From the NCBI RefSeq assembly GCF_030440515.1, contig NZ_CP076543.1, positions 7,541,001 through 7,605,000 of the forward strand: a stretch of 64,000 bases of DNA. Reading direction: 5' to 3'. The stretch comes from Streptomyces xanthophaeus. Lineage in GTDB: Bacteria; Actinomycetota; Actinomycetes; Streptomycetales; Streptomycetaceae. The notes beneath the pieces were generated by a model, which saw only the letters and a program-made list of their open reading frames with translations, ran no database searches and had not been told where the DNA came from. Below are positions 56,481 through 64,000 of the stretch, piece after piece. Numbering within the stretch: the stretch's first letter is position 1; every line of letters starts with the position of its first letter. Position numbers and translations under genes: made by a program.

Positions 56481-57545
56481 TCAGGCCGACGCGCGCCGGA
56501 CCAGGGCCGTGGCGGTGATCACCGGATCGGGTGCGGTCCGCCGCCCGTCCGGACCGCCGTTCAGGCGGTGCATCAGCAGCCTCGCCATCAGGCGGCCCAT
56601 GCCCTCGATGTCCTGGCGCACGGTCGTCAGCGGCGGGTCGGCGCTCTCCGCCACCGGTTCGGCGTCGTCGAAGCCGACCAACGCCACGTCCCCGGGCACC
56701 GTCCGGCCGCTCTCCCGCAGCACGCGCAGGGCTCCCGTCGCCATCAGGTCGTTCCCTGCGAAGACGGCGTCGATGCCGGCGTCCCGGTCCAGCAGCTCCG
56801 CCATCGCGCGGGCCCCGCCCGCCGGGGTGAAGTCCCCTTCGGCGAACAGCTCCGGGCCGGCCGCCGCCAGCGCGTCCCGGTAGCCGCTCAGCCGGTCGGC
56901 CGCCGAGGTCTGGTCGAGCGGGCCGGCGATGTGCGCGATCCGCCTCCGGCCCTGCGCCAGCAGATAGCGCACGGCCTCCCGCGCGCCCCCGCGGTTGTCG
57001 GCGTCGACATAGGCCACGCCCTCGCCTTCGCCCGCGCCCGCGCCCTCCCCGGTCCCGGTGGTCCAGCCGGGCCGGCCGCCGTAGACCGTGGGCATGCCGA
57101 TGCGGCGGGTGATGGCGGGCAGCGGGTCGTCGGTGTGGAGAGAGAAGGCGAGAGCCCCGTCGACGTGGCCGCCCGCCAGGTAGCGCTCGATCCGGTCGTA
57201 GTCGCCCCGGTCCTCGACCAGGAGCAGGACGAGCTGGGTGTCGTGCGCGGTCAGCTCCTTGGCGATGCCGCGGACCTGGCGCGAGAAGAAGGGGTCCGAG
57301 AAGATCCGGATCTCCGGCTCGGCGATGATCACCGCGACGGCCCCGGTGCGCCGGGTGACGAGGGTGCGGGCCGCGTGGTTGGGGACGTATCCCAGCACGC
57401 GGATCGCCGTACGCACCCGGTCCACCAGATGTGCGCGGACCCCGTCGCCGCCGTTGACCACACGGGACGCGGTGGCCCGGGACACCCCGGCGTGCGCCGC
57501 GACGGCCTCCAGGGTGGGGCGGCTGCCGGGACGCGGCTCGGTCAC
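56481..57545 (-). CDS. LacI-family transcriptional regulator (second in window)
   Basis: 354 residues. Helix-turn-helix PTLEAVAAHAGVSRATASRVVNGG (about 10-33), hinge RVLGYVPNHAARTLVTRRTGAV, and effector domain ending ALVGFDDAEPVAESADPPLTTVRQD. A Gly/Glu-rich run (TGTGEGAGAGEGEG, about 162-175) is inserted in the effector domain. GTG 57545 follows GGAGGA; the longer frame is antisense to the MarR gene. It could act at GAGAGCGCTCTC-type sites such as that before the GH16 gene (inference). Confidence 0.9.
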   Translation of the reverse strand: MTEPRPGSRPTLEAVAAHAGVSRATASRVVNGGDGVRAHLVDRVRTAIRVLGYVPNHAARTLVTRRTGAVAVIIAEPEIRIFSDPFFSRQVRGIAKELTAHDTQLVLLLVEDRGDYDRIERYLAGGHVDGALAFSLHTDDPLPAITRRIGMPTVYGGRPGWTTGTGEGAGAGEGEGVAYVDADNRGGAREAVRYLLAQGRRRIAHIAGPLDQTSAADRLSGYRDALAAAGPELFAEGDFTPAGGARAMAELLDRDAGIDAVFAGNDLMATGALRVLRESGRTVPGDVALVGFDDAEPVAESADPPLTTVRQDIEGMGRLMARLLMHRLNGGPDGRRTAPDPVITATALVRRASA

Positions 57546-57634
57546 GGGTGTTCCTCCACGGTGTCCACGGACGGTGGCCTCGACGGGCAGCAGGGTAACC
57601 GGTGATCGCCTCCGGTCGCTGCCCCGTAGGCGGG

Positions 57635-58063
57635 TTACGGCCGGGTGGCAGCCCGCTCCAGCAGGCCCCGCAGGACGCGCTGTTCCTCCGGGGCGAGGCC
57701 GGACAGCGGGGAGTCCACAGCGAGGAGCGCGAGGAGACGTTCGCGCAGTGCGGTGCCCTCGGCGGTGAGGACGAGCTGCTTCGCGCGGCGGTCGGTGGGG
57801 TGCGGATGGCGCCCGATCAGGCTCTGCTTCTCGAGTTTGTCGACGACGAAGGTGGTGTTGGAGGGTTCGCAGCTCATGCGTTCGGCGAGCTCGCGCATGG
57901 TCATCGGCCCGCTCATCTCCCGCAGCGCCGCCGCCTGTGACGCGGTGAGGCCCAGGGCGGCGGCGCGCCGGCGTACGTGCTCGGCGATCCGCTGGGCCAG
58001 TCCGTTCACCAGGCCGCACAGCTGTCGCTCGGCGATGGCCTGCTGCTCCGGGGGCGTCGTCAT
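57635..58063 (-). CDS. MarR-family regulator
   Basis: 142 residues. Winged helix: LTASQAAALREMSGPMTMRELAERMSCEPSNTTFVVDKLEKQSLIGRHPHPTDRRAKQLVLT (about 38-100, wing PTDRRAKQ). Divergent from a metallo-hydrolase gene; the repeat AACTTGA-N8-AACTTGA in between is a good operator candidate. It probably controls that hydrolase and itself. ATG 58063. Confidence 0.9.
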   Translation of the reverse strand: MTTPPEQQAIAERQLCGLVNGLAQRIAEHVRRRAAALGLTASQAAALREMSGPMTMRELAERMSCEPSNTTFVVDKLEKQSLIGRHPHPTDRRAKQLVLTAEGTALRERLLALLAVDSPLSGLAPEEQRVLRGLLERAATRP

Positions 58064-58102
58064 ACCACCACCCTAGCAAGTCCGTGAAGCCGACATATTT
58101 AC

Positions 58103-58124
58103 AACTTGAATGATTCGAACTTGA
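58103..58124. promoter_or_regulatory. MarR operator candidate
   Basis: AACTTGA at 58103-58109 and 58118-58124, with TTGAAT-G-ATTCGAA forming a near palindrome between. AT-rich against its surroundings and placed between the divergent MarR and metallo-hydrolase genes. Confidence 0.5.
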
Positions 58125-58191
58125 TGCTTATGGTGACGTCGTCGCCGCGGCGGACCGCGGCGGCCTGATGGCAACTCACAGGAGAGACCCC

Positions 58192-59076
58192 ATGGCTGAC
58201 GTGACGGTGGCTCAGGACGTACGACTGCGCCGTCCGGCGGGAATCCGCTCGATATGGCTGGGCGACACCAAGGTGTCGTACGTGCCGGACGGTGACGTAC
58301 GGCTCCGGCCGCTGCGGCTGCTCGAGGACAGCACCGACGAGGTGTGGGCCGCGCATCCGGAATACCTGGACCCCGAGGGCCACCTGGTGGGGAGCGTCGG
58401 CGGCCTGCTCGTGGAGCACGGCGGCCGCGCCCTGCTGATCGACGCGGGCTTCGGCCCGCAGGCCTACGAGGCCCCGGAGGGCCCGCTCGCCACGATCCAG
58501 GGCGGCGCGCTCGTGCGCAGCCTGGCCGCACTCGGCCGCAGCCCCCAGGACGTCGAGGCGGTGGCCTTCACCCACCTCCACGCCGACCACCTCGGCTGGG
58601 CCTGCCACCCCGCGCCCGGCGGAGACCGGCCGGTGTTCGCCCACGCCGAGTACCTGATATCCGAGCCCGAATGGGAGCGGCGGGACCTCCTGGAAGCCCA
58701 GGGCATGGCCGAGCAGGTCGCGGCCCTGGCACCGCGCGTACGCACGGTCACCGACGGTCAGGATGTCTTCCCGGGCGTGCGCGTGCGGATCACCCCCGGC
58801 CACACGGTCGGTCACGCCGAGTACGTCATCACCGGCGGCGGGCGCCGGCTGATCGCCTTCGGGGACGCCGTGCACTCGCCCCTCCAGATCGACCACCCCG
58901 AGTGGTCCTCGGGCTTCGACCACGACGGCGCCCTCACCGCCGGCCACCGCCACCGCCTCGTCGCCGAGCTGGCGGAGCCCGGCACCATCGGCTTCGGCGT
59001 CCACTTCGCCGACGTGGTCTTCGGACACGTCCGGCAGGACGGGGACGGCCCTGCCTGGCGCCCCCTGGACGCATGA
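58192..59076 (+). CDS. Metallo-beta-lactamase-fold hydrolase
   Basis: 294 residues. Metal motif FTHLHADHLGWACHP (H-x-H-x-D-H, about 127-132), then TPGHTVGHAEYVI, IAFGDAVHSPLQ and a late His. This is the group that includes lactonases and other quorum-quenching or detoxifying enzymes as well as many of unknown substrate. ATG 58192 with AGGAGAG; divergent from a MarR regulator, so it may answer to an aromatic or lactone signal (inference). Confidence 0.9.
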   Translation: MADVTVAQDVRLRRPAGIRSIWLGDTKVSYVPDGDVRLRPLRLLEDSTDEVWAAHPEYLDPEGHLVGSVGGLLVEHGGRALLIDAGFGPQAYEAPEGPLATIQGGALVRSLAALGRSPQDVEAVAFTHLHADHLGWACHPAPGGDRPVFAHAEYLISEPEWERRDLLEAQGMAEQVAALAPRVRTVTDGQDVFPGVRVRITPGHTVGHAEYVITGGGRRLIAFGDAVHSPLQIDHPEWSSGFDHDGALTAGHRHRLVAELAEPGTIGFGVHFADVVFGHVRQDGDGPAWRPLDA

Positions 59077-59095
59077 CCCGGAGGCCGGGCGGCGG

Positions 59096-59932
59096 TCAGA
59101 ACTCGGGGACGAAGGGGAGGTAGTCCGCGTGGGGACCGGAAGGGATCACCGCATAACTGCTCTCGGGGAGCTCGTTCCACACGCCGTGCAGGTCCCCGAG
59201 CGGCTCGGACACCACGAGGCGGGTCTCGTCCGAGACCTCCCTCAGGTACGGCACCTCCGGGTGCAGATGCCGGACGGTCTCGGCCCGGGAGCTGTAGAAC
59301 AGCGAGCGGGACTTTCCCTGGCTGGAGTAGCGGAAGGCCCAGACGTGCACGCCGTCGCTCACCGCCACCGTCATCTGGAGCGGTTCCGCCACGCCGTGCT
59401 CCTTGCCGAGGCGCTCCACGAACCCCGCCATCCTGGCCACCGCACCCGGGGCGTCCTGGTCGAGACCGAACGTGACCGCCAGGTAGAACATCACCTCGGA
59501 ATCGGTGGATCCCTCGATGGACGGGAAGAGCGCCGGGTCGACGGCCATGCACAGATCGCGCTGCAGCCGGTGGAAGTCCGCGATAGCGCCGTTGTGCATC
59601 CACAGCCAGCGTCCGTGGCGGAACGGGTGACAGTTGGACTGCTGGACGGCCGACCCCGTCGAGGCCCGGACGTGCGCGAAGAACAGCGGTGAGCGGACGT
59701 GCGCGGCGAGCTCCTGCAAGTTGCGGCTGCTCCACGCCGGGCCGACGTCCCGGAAGACCGCCGGGGTGCCGTCGCCGTCCGCGCTGTACCAGCCGATGCC
59801 GAAACCGTCGCCATTGGTCGGTTCGGCGCCCATCTTGGCCCGGAGGCTCTGGTTGATCAGCGAGTGCTCAGGGCGGTAGAGCACGGTGTCGAGGAGCATG
59901 GGCGAACCCGAGTAGGCGAGCCAGCGACACAT
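59096..59932 (-). CDS. Class II glutamine amidotransferase domain protein
   Basis: 278 residues. The start is set by the need for an N-terminal nucleophile: ATG 59932 gives MCRWLAYSGSP, with Cys2 freed by Met removal. Further class II marks: GDGFGIGWYS (about 42-51), FFAHVRASTGSAVQQSNCHPF, MHNGAIADF and EGSTDSEVMFYLA. It hydrolyses glutamine or a gamma-glutamyl amide; related to YafJ/EgtC, but no ergothioneine genes are adjacent. Convergent with the metallo-hydrolase at 19 bases. Confidence 0.9.
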   Translation of the reverse strand: MCRWLAYSGSPMLLDTVLYRPEHSLINQSLRAKMGAEPTNGDGFGIGWYSADGDGTPAVFRDVGPAWSSRNLQELAAHVRSPLFFAHVRASTGSAVQQSNCHPFRHGRWLWMHNGAIADFHRLQRDLCMAVDPALFPSIEGSTDSEVMFYLAVTFGLDQDAPGAVARMAGFVERLGKEHGVAEPLQMTVAVSDGVHVWAFRYSSQGKSRSLFYSSRAETVRHLHPEVPYLREVSDETRLVVSEPLGDLHGVWNELPESSYAVIPSGPHADYLPFVPEF

Positions 59933-60020
59933 GCGCACCATCCCCTTCGCGACCTGCTCCGAGCCTAACCCCGCCGACGTCGGGGTTCTCGCGGGACGGG
60001 CCGTCCGCGGCGGCCGCGGG

Positions 60021-60545
60021 TCAGGAGAAGAGCCAGCGCGTCTGGCTGTAGCCGCCCTTGCCGAAACCGAAGGCGGTGCCCGGGCGGACCGAGAAGACCA
60101 GGGCCTCGCCCGCGTCGGGATTGACGAACACGCCGTCCCTCACCTCGAAATGCCACTCGGCGCCGTACTTCGCCTCCCAGGCGGCGGCGAGCCGGCGCAG
60201 CCGGCCGGGATCCGTGACCCGGGCCGCCACACCCTCCACGACCAGGTCGAATCCCTCGTGGAGGGTGTTGGTGCCGGTGGTGAGGACGACGTGCGCGTTG
60301 CCGCGGAGGTTCTTGGCCTTGCGCTCCTCGGGCCCGGTGCAGAAGTGCAGCGCGCCGTCCGCCCAGACACCGATCAGCGGCGTGACGTGCGGCCGCGCGT
60401 CGGGGCGCACGGTCGTCAGCCAGTACAGCTCGGCCGCGGCCAGCCGGGTGACGGCCTCCCGCCAGGGCACGGCCCTCGCCCGTTCGTCGCTGTACCGCGG
60501 GTCCAGCTCGGCGCGGGGTTCCTCGCGGGGTTCCTCGTCGGGCAT
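60021..60545 (-). CDS. Pyridoxamine-phosphate-oxidase-fold flavin protein
   Basis: 174 residues. Split-barrel PPOX features: YWLTTVRPDARPHVTPLIGVWADGALHFCTGPEERKAKNLRGNAHVVLTTGTN (about 41-93). Members bind FMN, F420 or haem and act as reductases or scavengers. The Asp/Glu/Arg-rich N-terminal 20 residues are outside the fold. ATG 60545 with CAGGAGGA. No neighbouring partner is evident. Confidence 0.88.
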   Translation of the reverse strand: MPDEEPREEPRAELDPRYSDERARAVPWREAVTRLAAAELYWLTTVRPDARPHVTPLIGVWADGALHFCTGPEERKAKNLRGNAHVVLTTGTNTLHEGFDLVVEGVAARVTDPGRLRRLAAAWEAKYGAEWHFEVRDGVFVNPDAGEALVFSVRPGTAFGFGKGGYSQTRWLFS

Positions 60546-60672
60546 GGCTGTCCTCCTGGTGCGGCCTGCGGCTGTGGTCAGGCACCAGCCTGTCCCGCGA
60601 GGCCCCGGCCGTCCACCGCGCCGCGCCCGGCGCCGTCCGCGCGGAGTCCCGCGGGGACGGCGCCGTCGCGTA

Positions 60673-62079
60673 TCAATGGCCGAAGTCGAACCAGTTGACG
60701 TTCACGAAGTCGGCGGGCTGGCCGCTGGTGAAGGTCAGGTAGACGTCGTGGGTGCCCGTGACCGCCGTGATGTTCGCCGGCACCGTGCGCCAGCTCTGCC
60801 AGCCGCCGGTGGACGCGACCGAGAAGCTGCCGACCGGAGCCGAAGCCGGGTTGTCGAGCCGCACCTCGACCAGCCCGCTGACCCCGCCGGCCGCGCCGCT
60901 GGCCACGCGCCCGTAGAACTGCCTGGCCGCGGTGGGGCCGAAGTCGACGCCGCGGAACAGTGCCCAGTCGCCGTTGCCGATCGCCGCGAGGTTCCGGCCG
61001 CCGCCGCTGTCGGTGGTGCTCTCCTCTGCCGTGCCCGACTGGCCGTCGTAGGACTCGGCCTGGATCGCCGTGTACGCGTCGCGGTGACCGGGCGGCGTCG
61101 TCGGAGGGGTGGTGGGCGGTGTGGTGCCGCCGTCCGACCGGAGGACGGACACGTAGTCGACGACCATCGCGTGTCCCGGCTGGGTGCCCGCGTCGGGGCC
61201 GCCGCCGAAGGCGTCCGGGAAGCCGCCGCCCATGGCGACGTTCAGGATGATGAAGTAGCCGTGGTTCGTGGCGTCGGTCCAGGTCTTCGCGTCGACCTGA
61301 TCGGCCCGCACCGTATGGAAGTTGAACTCGTCGACGTAGAAGCGCATTTCCTCGACCGCGGTGGAGCGGTCCCATTCGACGGCGTACGTGTGGAAGCCCG
61401 CCTGGCAGCTGGCGCCGGGGCAGACGCGCTGGCCGCCGATCCCGGAGGTCTCGTTGCAGGGGCCGCCCGGACTCGTGCCGCAATGCAGGGTCGCCCAGAC
61501 GTTGTTGAGGCCCTGGACGTTCTCCAGGATGTCGATCTCGCCGATGCCGGGCCAGTTCCACCAGTTGCCCCGGTAGGGGGCGCCGAGCATCCAGAAGGCC
61601 GGCCAGTAGCCCTTGGCGGCCGGGCCCGTCACGTTCGGCATCTGGATCCGGGCCTCCGACCGGAGCTTGCCGCCGGCCGGGGGCTGGAAGTCGGCCCGAC
61701 GAGTCTCGACACGGCCGGACGTCCAGTTGCCCGCGGCGTCCCGGCGCGGGGTGATGCGCAGGTTGCCGGTGCCGTCGAGGGAGACGTTGGAGGGGTCTGC
61801 GGTCATCGTCTCGATCTCGCCGGTACCGAAACGGGCGGGTCCGCCGGGGTAGGAGGTGCCGGTGGTGTACTGCCAGTCGGCGGTGTTCACCCCGGACCCC
61901 GCGGGTCCGTCGAAGTCGTCGAGGAACACCCGGGACCAGCCCGCCGGTGTGGGGGGAGCCGCGGCGTTCGCGGGCAGGACCACACCCGCGGCGGCCGTCG
62001 CGACCACGGCGATCGTGCCGAGCGCGGCTAAGACGGCCCGCCGGACCGTCGGCCGCTTCCTGCCGGATATCTCGTGCAT
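60673..62079 (-). CDS. Secreted GH16 beta-glucanase with C-terminal CBM6-type module
   Basis: 468 residues. Signal peptide to ANAA (about 40), GH16 domain with catalytic motif GIGEIDILENV (E-x-D-x-x-E, about 178-188) and WPAFWMLGAPYRGNWWNWPG, then a Pro/Thr linker (about 317-332) and a CBM6/35-like beta-sandwich (IQAESYDGQSGTAEEST, NWFDFGH at the end). It should cleave beta-1,3 or mixed-linkage glucans such as laminarin. ATG 62079. A perfect LacI-type palindrome upstream suggests sugar-controlled repression. Confidence 0.92.
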   Translation of the reverse strand: MHEISGRKRPTVRRAVLAALGTIAVVATAAAGVVLPANAAAPPTPAGWSRVFLDDFDGPAGSGVNTADWQYTTGTSYPGGPARFGTGEIETMTADPSNVSLDGTGNLRITPRRDAAGNWTSGRVETRRADFQPPAGGKLRSEARIQMPNVTGPAAKGYWPAFWMLGAPYRGNWWNWPGIGEIDILENVQGLNNVWATLHCGTSPGGPCNETSGIGGQRVCPGASCQAGFHTYAVEWDRSTAVEEMRFYVDEFNFHTVRADQVDAKTWTDATNHGYFIILNVAMGGGFPDAFGGGPDAGTQPGHAMVVDYVSVLRSDGGTTPPTTPPTTPPGHRDAYTAIQAESYDGQSGTAEESTTDSGGGRNLAAIGNGDWALFRGVDFGPTAARQFYGRVASGAAGGVSGLVEVRLDNPASAPVGSFSVASTGGWQSWRTVPANITAVTGTHDVYLTFTSGQPADFVNVNWFDFGH

Positions 62080-62143
62080 GGGTGCCCTCTCTGAAGCGCG
62101 CCGAGAGGCGCGGTGCGGGGGGAAAGGTCAGCGGGTCGGGCGG

Positions 62144-62161
62144 CTTGAGAGCGCTCTCAAG
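62144..62161. promoter_or_regulatory. LacI-type operator of the GH16 gene
   Basis: CTTGAGAGCGCTCTCAAG is a perfect 18-bp palindrome with the AGCGCT centre typical of LacI-family sites before Streptomyces glycosidase genes (compare CebR sites with GGGAGCGCTCCC). Confidence 0.75.
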
Positions 62162-62370
62162 CCGCGCCGCTGGACACTGTCCTCCGCACCCTCACGGGCC
62201 GTCAAGAGATTGAACCGGCACAGCATTTGGGAGCAGGGCGAGTTCAACGAATGAACGCACGGGTGCCCCGGCCGACGGATACGACGACCGCCGGCCGGGG
62301 TCCCGTACCGCCGCCGGTCGGCGGCCGGCGGCGGCAGGGCGCTCACCCGTACGGACCAACCCGCCGTACG

Positions 62371-62592
62371 TCACACCGGCGGACCGAGCACCTCCTCGGC
62401 GCCGGGCAGGTCATGGACGGAGGCCGCCGTGCCGGTCAGCGGCAGCAGGCCCGACAGCGGGCACGGCACGGGCATCTCGTGGTCGACCTCCCACTGCCCG
62501 ACCGTGTTCCCGCCCGCGTGGTCCATGGTGCAGACGGCGTACAGGTTCCCGGCGCAGCCCCGGCACAGCAGCGGCCGGTGGCCGGTCACCAC
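62371..62592 (-). CDS. Small Cys-containing hypothetical protein
   Basis: About 73 residues from GTG 62592 (GTG 62589 also possible). Third-position GC is very high, which supports a real gene, although the ribosome site is poor. It carries LLCRGCAGNLYAVCTMDH and MPVPCPLSG, four Cys that could bind a metal. No family recognised. Confidence 0.45.
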   Translation of the reverse strand: MVTGHRPLLCRGCAGNLYAVCTMDHAGGNTVGQWEVDHEMPVPCPLSGLLPLTGTAASVHDLPGAEEVLGPPV

Positions 62593-62810
62593 GGCCGGTC
62601 CGGAGTGCCGCGCACGGCACGCTCTTGTAGCGTCGGTCGCGACAGGATTCCAGGTGATCCCACCGGAGTCCGCAGGCCGGTTCGCTCACGCGGAACACGT
62701 CCCGCCGGCGCGCCGAGCCACCCGCGTGCCGCCCGCGCCGGAGCCGAGCCGGTCCGCCCCTCGCGAAGCGACCGGGCGCACGCGCAGCCCCCGTGAGAGA
62801 GGCCGTGCCG

Positions 62811-63020
62811 ATGTCGAAGGATGTCCCGATAGCGAGCCTGCTGCGTGTGGAGAGGGGCGTCGCCGCCCCCGAGGAACTGGCCGCGATCGCGGTCGTCGTC
62901 GCGTGTTACGCCCAACGGACCTCCGGCGGCGGCGACACGGCCGGAGGTGCCGGGCCCGGCCGCCGGCGTACTGCCGTACGGGCCGCCGGCTGCTGGGCAG
63001 GTTGCTGGGCCTGCCGCTGA
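62811..63020 (+). CDS. Acyl-CoA carboxylase epsilon subunit (orphan)
   Basis: 69 residues. SLLRVERGVAAPEELAAIAVVVAC (about 9-32) matches the core of epsilon subunits of actinobacterial acyl-CoA carboxylases (pattern R-V-x-R-G-x-x-x-P-E-E-L-A-A). These small proteins stimulate the biotin-dependent carboxylase beta subunit, giving malonyl- or methylmalonyl-CoA. ATG 62811 follows AGAGAGG. No alpha or beta subunit lies in the window; with the flavoprotein next door this points to a polyketide cluster beyond the right edge. Confidence 0.7.
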   Translation: MSKDVPIASLLRVERGVAAPEELAAIAVVVACYAQRTSGGGDTAGGAGPGRRRTAVRAAGCWAGCWACR

Positions 63021-63070
63021 ACCGCTTCCGCCGGCCGCACGCACGGCCGGCGGAAGCGGGGACGAGGTGG

Positions 63071-64000
63071 TCACGCCCGGCGCAGCACCGTCGAGAGGAC
63101 CTCGCGCAGCGTCGCCGGGGCATCGGCCACGGCTCCCTCCGAGCGCCAGGCCACGAACCCGTCCGGCCGTACGAGCACGGCGCCCTCGGCGCTCATCGCG
63201 TGCACCTCGGTCCAGTCGGAGCGCCCCTCCTGGACCAGGTCCGCACCCGGCCCGGAGCCGATCGTGTAGGCGTCCAGCCGCATCGACAGCTGCCCGGCGA
63301 CCTGCTTCGCGGCCGCCTGCCACGGCGTCCCCGCACCGCTGAGCAGCACGAAGGAGCGCTCGTAGAGGTCCAGGGTGGAGATCCGCTCACCCGAACGGGT
63401 CACCCACATGTGCGGGGCCCGGGTCCCGGTGTCGCCGACCAGCCGCAGGGTCTCCGGGATGACGGGCCGTCCGGGCTCGCCGCCGACGAGCGCGCCCTTC
63501 GGGTAGCAGTAGCCCATGGCGGTGGTGAGGACCCCGCTGCCCGGCCCGCCGCCCATGGTGGGCGGCGGCGCGTACCCCGGGTGGCTGTGTTCCGCCGAAC
63601 GGGCCGACGCGCGCTCGCTGGTGGCCCTGGCAACCGGCAGCCGCTCGTCCTCGTAGGTGTCGAGCAGCCCGATGCCGGCCGAGCCGTCCAGTACCGCGGC
63701 GATCTTCCACGCCAGGTTGTGCGCGTCCTGGATGCCCGTGTTGGAGCCGAACGCCCCCGTGGGAGACATCTCGTGGGCCGCGTCCCCGGCCAGGAACACC
63801 CGACCGGACGAATACCGCTGTGCCACCCGTTCGGCCGCGTGCCACGGGGCCTTGCCGCCGATCTGCACGTCCAGGTCGGGAACACCGATCGCGTCGCGGA
63901 TCTGATCCACGCACCGCTCGTCGGTGAAGTCCTCCAGGGTCTCGCCCTGCTCCGGGTGCCACGGGGCGTGGAAGACCCACTGGGTCTTGTTGTCCACCGG
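63071..64000 (-). CDS. FAD-dependent aromatic hydroxylase (partial, 5' end outside window)
   Basis: C-terminal ~309 residues of a class A flavoprotein monooxygenase. SGRVFLAGDAAHEMSPTGAFGSNTGIQDAHNLAWKIAAVL (seen as RVFLAGDAAHEMSP and GSNTGIQDAHNLAWK) is the second FAD motif; the thioredoxin-like C-terminal domain typical of phenol hydroxylase and polyketide hydroxylases follows (ERISTLDLYERSFVLLSG... to GFVAWRSEG). It probably oxidises an aromatic polyketide or phenol. The start lies beyond position 64000. Confidence 0.85.
   Translation of the reverse strand, partial: PVDNKTQWVFHAPWHPEQGETLEDFTDERCVDQIRDAIGVPDLDVQIGGKAPWHAAERVAQRYSSGRVFLAGDAAHEMSPTGAFGSNTGIQDAHNLAWKIAAVLDGSAGIGLLDTYEDERLPVARATSERASARSAEHSHPGYAPPPTMGGGPGSGVLTTAMGYCYPKGALVGGEPGRPVIPETLRLVGDTGTRAPHMWVTRSGERISTLDLYERSFVLLSGAGTPWQAAAKQVAGQLSMRLDAYTIGSGPGADLVQEGRSDWTEVHAMSAEGAVLVRPDGFVAWRSEGAVADAPATLREVLSTVLRRA

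Noticed and set aside
1..64000. CRISPR arrays, prophage, conjugation or integrase genes
   Set aside because: No regularly spaced repeats, integrase, relaxase or phage structural genes were seen in any frame.

Overview
The window is GC-rich actinobacterial DNA, most likely from a Streptomyces chromosome. The signs are very high third-position GC, GTG starts, a rodlin, a DUF5302 protein, a family-19 chitinase with the typical 12-bp promoter repeats, LacI/MarR/MerR regulators, an ECF sigma/anti-sigma pair and a mycothiol-type DinB protein. No rRNA, phage, CRISPR or conjugation genes were seen. The gene content is that of accessory chromosome: secreted hydrolases, catabolism and regulators.

Layout. 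1-7.5 kb: DUF2330 protein, small anchored protein, amidase, then a VioB-like ferritin-fold protein divergent from a tyrosinase and its coupled partner, and a methyltransferase. 7.5-20 kb: two type-B carboxylesterases, a SurE phosphatase, an MFS transporter, two PAP2 phosphatases, a LacI regulator, a beta-lactamase-fold hydrolase with a MerR regulator, and an alpha/beta hydrolase. Copies of a GTTACACGTGTAAC-like palindrome lie upstream of the MFS gene, at the LacI gene and upstream of the alpha/beta hydrolase, which suggests a local LacI regulon.

20.7-29.2 kb: a compact catabolic operon that reads as salicylate to central metabolism by the CoA route. It encodes an aryl-CoA ligase fused to a thioesterase, a bifunctional salicylyl-CoA 5-hydroxylase/OYE oxidoreductase, a nitrilase, gentisate 1,2-dioxygenase, an FAH-family hydrolase and a maleate-isomerase-type enzyme. 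Its promoter closely matches that of the carboxylesterase at 12991, which may feed the pathway from esters.

29.2-38 kb: alcohol dehydrogenase, DMT transporter, two overlapping ATP-grasp ligases, a repeat protein, a conserved 243-residue protein and, directly after it, the most unusual locus of the window: two tandem tRNA genes whose halves are in inverted order (3' half, spacer, 5' half). In both, the acceptor strands pair 7/7 across the spacer, the anticodon-stem halves pair, and leader and trailer pair as well. One has CTA in the anticodon position, so if spliced it would read UAG. Strong hairpins end the locus. An anti-sigma/ECF sigma operon and a DUF1996 protein follow, with matching ECF-type promoters.

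38-64 kb: phosphotransferase, DUF1838 protein, subtilisin-like protease, large LuxR-type ATPase regulator, chitinase, rodlin, ferredoxin-NADP reductase, DinB protein, DHA2 efflux pump with divergent MarR, HutD, GNAT, galactose-oxidase-like copper enzyme, DUF4360, a second LacI, MarR/metallo-hydrolase pair, class II amidotransferase, PPOX protein, GH16 glucanase with a LacI-type operator, an orphan acyl-CoA carboxylase epsilon subunit and a truncated aromatic-hydroxylase-type flavoprotein. The last two hint that an aromatic polyketide cluster begins beyond the right edge. Two short MITE-like elements (31272-31361 and 53419-53643) share ends, and each sits exactly on the stop codon of a leftward gene.
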